Below are positions 6,269 to 10,056 of a stretch of 10,056 bases of DNA, one piece after another (positions within the stretch are counted from its first letter, which is position 1; every line of letters starts with the position of its first letter). A program made the translations under genes and the position numbers. The stretch covers positions 1 to 10,056 of the forward strand of contig DATHGT010000314.1 of the NCBI GenBank assembly GCA_035317605.1, written 5' to 3'. Origin of the DNA: DATHGT01 sp035317605. GTDB taxonomy: Bacteria > Methylomirabilota > Methylomirabilia > Rokubacteriales > CSP1-6. A model generated the notes under the pieces. That model had not been told where the DNA came from, made no database searches, and saw only the letters and a program-made list of their open reading frames with translations.

Positions 6269-7203
6269 TGGCCACCGCGCGGTCAGTTCCCGGGATCGTC
6301 GCCCTCGGGCTCGTGATCGTGGTCGGCACCGTCGTTCTGGTGAGGGCGCAGCACACCGGGGACCACCCGCGCGCTCCGGCGCCGGGGCCGGCCGCGGCCG
6401 GCACCCCGACGGCGGGACCGCGACGCGTCAGCGAGGGCGAGCTGCATCGCTACGGGACCCCGCGCGGGTGGAAGTTCTCGGTGCCCGCGGGCGACGCGGC
6501 GAAGGGGCGTGAACTGTTTCGTGAGCTGGAATGCTACAAGTGTCACGAAATCAAGACAGAAAAGTTTCCCGCGCCGTCGGACGGTAAGTACGGCGGCCCC
6601 GATCTGACCGGAATGGGACGCGTGCATCCGAGCGAATACATCGCCGAGTCGATCATGTCTCCCAACGCTGTCATCGTCGACGAGCCCGGCACCACCGGCC
6701 CCGACGGCCTGTCCCTGATGCCGAGCTACGCCGACAGCCTGAGCCTCGCGCAGTGGACCGACCTGGTCGCCTTCCTGAAGAGCCTGACCGAGGGTGGCGA
6801 GCATCCCATGGGCCACGGCGTCGAGCGCGTGACGACCGCCGGTCAGTATCGAATCCGGCTCGTGTACGCGCAAGGACACGGCGGGCACATGGCGCATCAG
6901 GGGGCGCCGGCGGCCGGGCACCTGATGGCCTTCATCACCGAGCGCGAGAGCGGCGAGGCCGTCCCCTACCTGCCCGTGAGGGCGACCGTGCAGGCCGCGG
7001 GGATCGCGCGCCGGACGATCACGCTGCGCCCCATGATCGGCGACGACGGCTTGCACTACGGGGCGGACGTGACGCTGCCCAGGCGGACGACGAAGCTCAC
7101 GCTCGTGGTGGGTCCCACCACCGCGCGCGTGTCGGCGGCGGCGAAGGGGCGCTTCTCGAAGCCGACCACCGCGGTCTTCGACTGGAGCGCCGAAGCGAAG
7201 TGA
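6268..7203 (+). CDS. cytochrome c fused to P19/Tp34 (PF10634-like) metal-binding domain
   Basis: 311-residue envelope protein. Residues 8-27 are a signal peptide or membrane anchor, 30-52 a Pro/Ala-rich linker. Residues 74-175 are a monoheme cytochrome c: CYKCH (C89, C92, H93), GPDLTGMG, and probable axial Met151 in SLMPSYADSLS, closing with WTDLVAFLKSL. Residues 190-311 match the P19/Tp34 Fe2+-transport family: TLRPMIGDDGLHYGAD (252-267) closely resembles the TLMPMVADDGPHYGAN stretch of Campylobacter P19, keeping the metal-ligand Met (M256), Asp (D260) and His (H263), and the end FSKPTTAVFDW fits the family C-terminus. The ligand equivalent to P19 His132 is missing. A His/Met-rich insert at 204-218 (GHGGHMAHQGAPAAGH) could supply replacements. 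P19 normally acts as a separate periplasmic copper-containing protein in iron uptake; fusion to a cytochrome suggests redox-coupled metal handling (inference). Confidence 0.82.
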   Translation: MATARSVPGIVALGLVIVVGTVVLVRAQHTGDHPRAPAPGPAAAGTPTAGPRRVSEGELHRYGTPRGWKFSVPAGDAAKGRELFRELECYKCHEIKTEKFPAPSDGKYGGPDLTGMGRVHPSEYIAESIMSPNAVIVDEPGTTGPDGLSLMPSYADSLSLAQWTDLVAFLKSLTEGGEHPMGHGVERVTTAGQYRIRLVYAQGHGGHMAHQGAPAAGHLMAFITERESGEAVPYLPVRATVQAAGIARRTITLRPMIGDDGLHYGADVTLPRRTTKLTLVVGPTTARVSAAAKGRFSKPTTAVFDWSAEAK

Positions 7204-7412
7204 TCCGGCGCCCCTTCGCGACGACCGTGTTCCTCGTCGCCGCGCCGGCCACCGCGTGGGCCGATCACGGCGGCGGGCTCTCGCGCCCCGGCCCCCACCC
7301 GATCTTCACCGCGTTCCTGTGGGCGGGCGCCACGCTCCTGGCCGGCCTGGCGGTGATCGCCATCGTCAGGCTGCTCTCGCGCCGCCGCGCGCCGCGGCCA
7401 CCCGATGCCTGA
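7200..7412 (+). CDS. small membrane protein, function unknown
   Basis: 70-residue protein from GTG 7200, overlapping the cytochrome gene by four bases (GTGA), a typical coupled start. It has a signal peptide (FATTVFLVAAPATAWA) that would leave a mature N-terminus DHGGGLSRPGPHP with two histidines, and then one membrane helix, FTAFLWAGATLLAGLAVIAI, with a basic tail RLLSRRRAPRPP placing the C-terminus in the cytoplasm. No family is recognised. Its position straight after the cytochrome-P19 fusion suggests a small partner of that protein or of the membrane complex. It is shorter than typical automatic cut-offs and easily missed, but the overlap, signal peptide and helix make it credible. Confidence 0.6.
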   Translation: MIRRPFATTVFLVAAPATAWADHGGGLSRPGPHPIFTAFLWAGATLLAGLAVIAIVRLLSRRRAPRPPDA

Positions 7413-7422
7413 ACGCCCGCGT

Positions 7423-7451
7423 TTGCAAATCCGCCGGTCGTCGGCTATCGT
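7423..7451 (+). promoter_or_regulatory. putative sigma70-like promoter
   Basis: TTGCAA (7423-7428) and TATCGT (7446-7451) each match four of six consensus positions and are separated by exactly 17 bp. The -35 lies in the palindrome TTTGCAAA (7422-7429), an AT-rich spot in very GC-rich surroundings. Transcription would begin near 7458, just before ATG 7462. It could let the His-rich gene, porin and metal ABC transporter be expressed apart from the copper genes. Confidence 0.4.
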
Positions 7452-7461
7452 GCACGCTCGT

Positions 7462-7770
7462 ATGCGACGCGATCGTCAGCGGTTGCGGTCTTCGCTCCTG
7501 CCGATGATCCTCGTCGGCCTGGCGCTGGCCGGATCGCTGCTCGGCGCGGCGAGCATCCCCCACAGCCACACGCCCGGACATCCCGGGCTCTACAACCAGG
7601 AACACGACCTCAGCTATCTCGCCACGTTCGGCGGCGGCGCTCCGCTGCCCGACGCGCCGTCGGCCGCTCCGCTCGTCGTGCTGGTCATCGTCGTGGTCGC
7701 TGCGGCCACGGGCGCCGTCCCCGTCGTCTGGCGCCGGCACGCCGACTCCCGCGCTCCTCCCATCCTCTAG
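7462..7770 (+). CDS. small membrane protein with His-rich exposed segment
   Basis: 102-residue protein from ATG 7462. An in-frame ATG at 7405 (121 residues) overlaps the previous gene by eight bases, and a GTG at 7450 is also possible; I prefer 7462 because the added residues are basic and polar ahead of the signal sequence and because the likely promoter lies at 7423-7451. The protein has an N-terminal basic stretch, a hydrophobic segment (LLPMILVGLALAGSLLGAAS), then an exposed part IPHSHTPGHPGLYNQEHD with four histidines, a Pro/Ala linker, and a second membrane helix (PLVVLVIVVVAAATGAVPVV) with a basic cytoplasmic end. The His cluster suggests metal binding, which fits a place between copper genes and a porin/metal transporter pair. 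No family is recognised; a function in metal sensing or delivery is a guess. Confidence 0.6.
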   Translation: MRRDRQRLRSSLLPMILVGLALAGSLLGAASIPHSHTPGHPGLYNQEHDLSYLATFGGGAPLPDAPSAAPLVVLVIVVVAAATGAVPVVWRRHADSRAPPIL

Positions 7771-7799
7771 CTCCCGCTCTCTCGGATCCTCTCGTCGCC

Positions 7800-7816
7800 G
7801 TCTCGGCCCTCGAGAC
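7800..7816 (+). other. short hairpin between small gene and porin gene
   Basis: GTCTCG and CGAGAC form a 6-bp stem around a 5-nt loop GCCCT. It is followed by GCG and a run of C, not T, so it is not a standard intrinsic terminator. It may be a weak attenuating or mRNA-protecting structure in the 81-bp spacer 7771-7851, or chance in GC-rich DNA. Confidence 0.2.
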
Positions 7817-7840
7817 GCGACCCCCCCATCACATTCACAC

Positions 7841-7848
7841 GGGAGGAG
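7841..7848 (+). promoter_or_regulatory. strong Shine-Dalgarno for the porin gene
   Basis: GGGAGGAG ends 3 nt before ATG 7852; its GGAGG core gives a 5-nt spacer. Together with the 81-bp gap to the preceding gene it supports this ATG and predicts abundant translation, as usual for an outer-membrane protein. Confidence 0.7.
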
Positions 7849-7851
7849 AGC

Positions 7852-9261
7852 ATGCGGATCTCACGACGCGTCACATCAGCCGTCCTCGGCCTGACGCTGG
7901 CGACCGCCACGCCGGCCTTCGCTCAAGACGCCGAATCTTTGCGCAAGGAACTGGAGCAGATGCGCAAGCAGCTCCAGGAGACCCAGCAGCAATACCAGAA
8001 GGCCATCGACACGCTGAGCGAGCGGCTTCAGAAGCTCGAGTCGCGGCCCGAAGCCGTGGCCACGCCGCCGGCCACTGCACCCGCCACCACCGCCATGCAG
8101 ACGCCAACGCTTCCGCCGCCGCCGTCCACGCCATCGGCGCTGGACCTGCTGAGTCGACGCGAGCCGTTCGCGCTGTACGGCACGCGCGGCACCGGCCAGC
8201 TCCTGTTCGACATGGGCATCGCCGGCGACTTCGTCGCCAACTTCACCCCGCGCAGCGTGGAGCGCTTCGGCGTCGGGACATTCGCGGGGCGCGAGAACCG
8301 ATTCTTCCCGCGCGAGATCGAGCTGAACCTGTTCGGCCAGATCGATCCCTACGCCCGCGCCGAGGTGCGCATCGAGACCGGCGAGGAAGCGGCGAAGGAG
8401 GAGCTGACGGTGCACCTGGCCGAGGCGAATCTGACCCTGCTGACGCTGCCGTGGGGCACCCAGATCAAGATGGGCCAGATGCGCAACCGCTTCGGGCTCC
8501 TCAACCAGATTCACGAGCACGACCTGCCGCAGACGGACCGGCCCTCGGTCTATCGCGCGTTCTTCGGCGAGGAGGGACTCGTGGAGCGCGGGGTCGAGAT
8601 GACGTTTGTGCCGGAACTACCCATATACCTCGAGGCGCTCGTCGGCGTGTTCAACGGCGACAACGAGGTCGCGTTCGGTCGGGGCCGCATCCGCGATCCG
8701 CTGGTCACCGCGCGCTTGCGGACGTTCTTCGAGCTGGGCGACACGAGCGGGCTCCAGCTCGGCGTGTCCTTCGCCAGCGGCCTCACCGCCGACGAGTTCC
8801 GTCAGACCTTCGTGGGATTCGACGCCAAGTACAAGTACCGCCCGGAGGGCTGGCTGCACCCGCTGCTGACCGTGGCCGGCGAGGGCATCTGGAGCCGGCG
8901 GAAGACCGTGCAATCCGTCGAGGTCATCGACGAGGAGGGGACGGCGACCATCGTCGACCGGAAGCTCACGCTCGACCGCTTCGGCTGGTACGCGTACGCG
9001 GAGCTCCAGCCGTTCCGCCGCTGGGCCGGCGGCGTGCGTTACGACAACACCCAGCTGCTGTCCGAGCCCGGACGCGAGTGGGCCGTGGAGCCGTACCTGA
9101 CGTTCATGCCCTCCGAGTTCCTGAAGTTCCGCCTCGGCTACCGCCACACGAATCGCACGGACACGCCCCCGCTCGCGATCCTGCTCGGCCGGCGAAGCTT
9201 CGACGAGGTGCTGCTCCAGGCCTCGTTCATCCTCGGCGCCCATCCGGCGCATCCATTCTGA
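7852..9261 (+). CDS. outer-membrane porin-like beta-barrel with N-terminal coiled coil
   Basis: 469-residue outer-membrane protein. Residues 1-24 are a signal peptide ending AFA before Q25. Residues 26-66 are a heptad-like coiled coil (SLRKELEQMRKQLQETQQQ), 69-96 a Pro/Thr-rich linker, and about 105-469 a beta-barrel of alternating amphipathic strands, with features of the phosphate-selective porin O/P-like fold: REIELNLFGQIDPYARAEVRIE, a KMGQMRNRFGLLNQIHEHDLP segment split by loops, and a C-terminal aromatic (Phe469) expected for assembly by the BAM machinery. The N-terminal coiled coil may form trimers or bind peptidoglycan. Such porin-like genes often sit immediately before ZnuA-type binding protein genes in Gram-negatives, suggesting entry of zinc or another divalent ion across the outer membrane. 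The 15-bp gap to the next gene supports co-transcription. Specificity cannot be read from the sequence. Confidence 0.85.
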   Translation: MRISRRVTSAVLGLTLATATPAFAQDAESLRKELEQMRKQLQETQQQYQKAIDTLSERLQKLESRPEAVATPPATAPATTAMQTPTLPPPPSTPSALDLLSRREPFALYGTRGTGQLLFDMGIAGDFVANFTPRSVERFGVGTFAGRENRFFPREIELNLFGQIDPYARAEVRIETGEEAAKEELTVHLAEANLTLLTLPWGTQIKMGQMRNRFGLLNQIHEHDLPQTDRPSVYRAFFGEEGLVERGVEMTFVPELPIYLEALVGVFNGDNEVAFGRGRIRDPLVTARLRTFFELGDTSGLQLGVSFASGLTADEFRQTFVGFDAKYKYRPEGWLHPLLTVAGEGIWSRRKTVQSVEVIDEEGTATIVDRKLTLDRFGWYAYAELQPFRRWAGGVRYDNTQLLSEPGREWAVEPYLTFMPSEFLKFRLGYRHTNRTDTPPLAILLGRRSFDEVLLQASFILGAHPAHPF

Positions 9262-9264
9262 GAC

Positions 9265-9270
9265 GGGAGG
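9265..9270 (+). promoter_or_regulatory. Shine-Dalgarno for the metal-binding protein gene
   Basis: GGGAGG lies 6 nt before ATG 9277, just after the porin stop codon. It fixes the start of the metal-binding protein within the short intergenic gap. Confidence 0.7.
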
Positions 9271-9276
9271 ACGACC

Positions 9277-10056
9277 ATGACGCGACGCACGTCCGTTTCG
9301 CTCATCGCGATCTTCCTGGCCCTCGGCGTGTCGGTCTCCGGCTCGTCGGCTGCCGACAAGGTCCGCGTGGTGACCACCATCCCCGACCTGAAATCGCTCG
9401 CCGAGGCGGTGGGCGGCGACCGGGTCGAAGTCGACTCCCTCACCCGCGGCACCCAGAACTTCCACGAGGCGGAGGTACGGCCGAGCATGATGCTCAAGCT
9501 CCGGCGCGCCGAGGTGTTGATCGAGAACGGGCTCGACCTGGATTCGTGGGTCGACGTCGCCGTGCTCGGCGCGAACAACCCGAGAATCATCCGCGGCGCA
9601 CCGGGGCGTATCGACGTGTCTCGCGGCATCCCGGTGCTGGAAGTGCCGAGCATCCGCGTGGACCGCTCGATGGGCGACGTGCACCCGCTCGGCAATCCGC
9701 ACTTCTCGCTCGATCCCGGCCTCGCCCCCCTCATCACGCAGACGATCCTGGACGGTCTGGCCCGGCTGGCGCCCGATGACCGGGCCGTCTTCGAGCGCAA
9801 TCGGCAAGAGTTTCTCTCGCGACTCGACGGGGAGATGTCGCGCTGGACGAAGATGATGGCGCCGGTGAAGGGCAGCCGGGTCGTGGTCTTTCATCCCGAC
9901 TTCATCTACTTCATTCACCGCTTCGAGCTGGTCCAGGCCGGCACGGTCGAGGACAAGCCGGGCATCCCGCCCTCGCCGCAGCACGTGGTCCGCCTCATCC
10001 GTCAGATCAAGGAGGAGAAGATCAAGGTGATCCTGGTCGAGCCGTGGAACGACGTG
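9277..10056 (+). CDS. ZnuA/MntA-type metal ABC transporter substrate-binding protein (partial)
   Basis: Periplasmic binding protein, 260 residues seen, cut by the window end; the family is about 290-320 residues, so some 40-50 residues are missing. Residues 1-26 are a signal peptide (SLIAIFLALGVSVSGSSAA), with no lipobox cysteine. The mature start KVRVVTTIPDLKSLAEAVGG is typical of cluster A-I (TroA/ZnuA/MntA) proteins. The metal ligands of this family are visible: H63 in QNFHEAEVRPS, H142 in GNPHFSLDP and H206 in VVFHPDFIYF; the fourth acidic ligand should lie beyond or near the cut. There is no His/Asp-rich loop between the first two ligands, so zinc is not proven and manganese or iron is possible. 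Permease and ATPase genes are expected just downstream. Confidence 0.9.
   Translation, partial: MTRRTSVSLIAIFLALGVSVSGSSAADKVRVVTTIPDLKSLAEAVGGDRVEVDSLTRGTQNFHEAEVRPSMMLKLRRAEVLIENGLDLDSWVDVAVLGANNPRIIRGAPGRIDVSRGIPVLEVPSIRVDRSMGDVHPLGNPHFSLDPGLAPLITQTILDGLARLAPDDRAVFERNRQEFLSRLDGEMSRWTKMMAPVKGSRVVVFHPDFIYFIHRFELVQAGTVEDKPGIPPSPQHVVRLIRQIKEEKIKVILVEPWNDV

Noticed and set aside
1..10056. tRNA, rRNA, CRISPR arrays, transposases or integrases.
   Set aside because: No cloverleaf, rRNA-like, spaced-repeat or transposase-like sequence was seen on either strand.

Overview
The window is GC-rich DNA (roughly 70% by eye) from a Gram-negative bacterium: several products have signal peptides, there are two periplasmic c-type cytochrome domains, and one gene encodes an outer-membrane beta-barrel. 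The very high GC, GTG/TTG starts and environmental-type gene content would fit an uncultured soil or subsurface lineage such as Rokubacteria/Methylomirabilota or a deltaproteobacterium-like group. That placement is a guess; nothing here fixes the taxonomy.

Left part (1-2365, minus strand): two genes read leftward. The first is a class I SAM-dependent methyltransferase; behind it lies an aminoglycoside phosphotransferase-fold (APH) protein whose N-terminal part looks like a decayed Nudix domain. They look like accessory small-molecule modification genes unrelated to the metal genes. Positions 1-150 hold no gene I can defend.

Divergent spacer (2366-2582): it contains a striking near-palindrome of 117 bp with two perfect 26-bp outer arms and a perfect 8-bp inner hairpin.

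Right part (2583 to the window end, plus strand): a tightly packed run of nine genes, many touching or overlapping, almost all for proteins of the cell envelope. In order: CopC; a fusion of CopD, cytochrome c and a cysteine-less redoxin-like domain; a membrane-anchored CusF-like copper-binding protein; a seven-bladed YVTN beta-propeller; a cytochrome c fused to a P19/Tp34 (Fe2+-transport family, PF10634) domain; two small membrane proteins, the second with a His-rich exposed stretch; an outer-membrane porin-like protein; and a ZnuA/MntA-type metal-binding lipoprotein-like or periplasmic protein cut off by the window end. A sigma70-like promoter at 7423-7451 may start a second transcription unit with the His-rich small gene, the porin and the metal ABC transporter.

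Taken together, the plus-strand block looks like an envelope metal-handling system. Copper is bound by CopC and the CusF-like protein and moved by CopD, electrons are carried by two cytochrome c domains fused directly to metal-handling domains, and a porin plus ABC binding protein supply another divalent metal. The fusions of cytochrome c to CopD and to a P19-type domain are the most interesting content: they suggest that metal oxidation or reduction is coupled to uptake. That coupling is inference.
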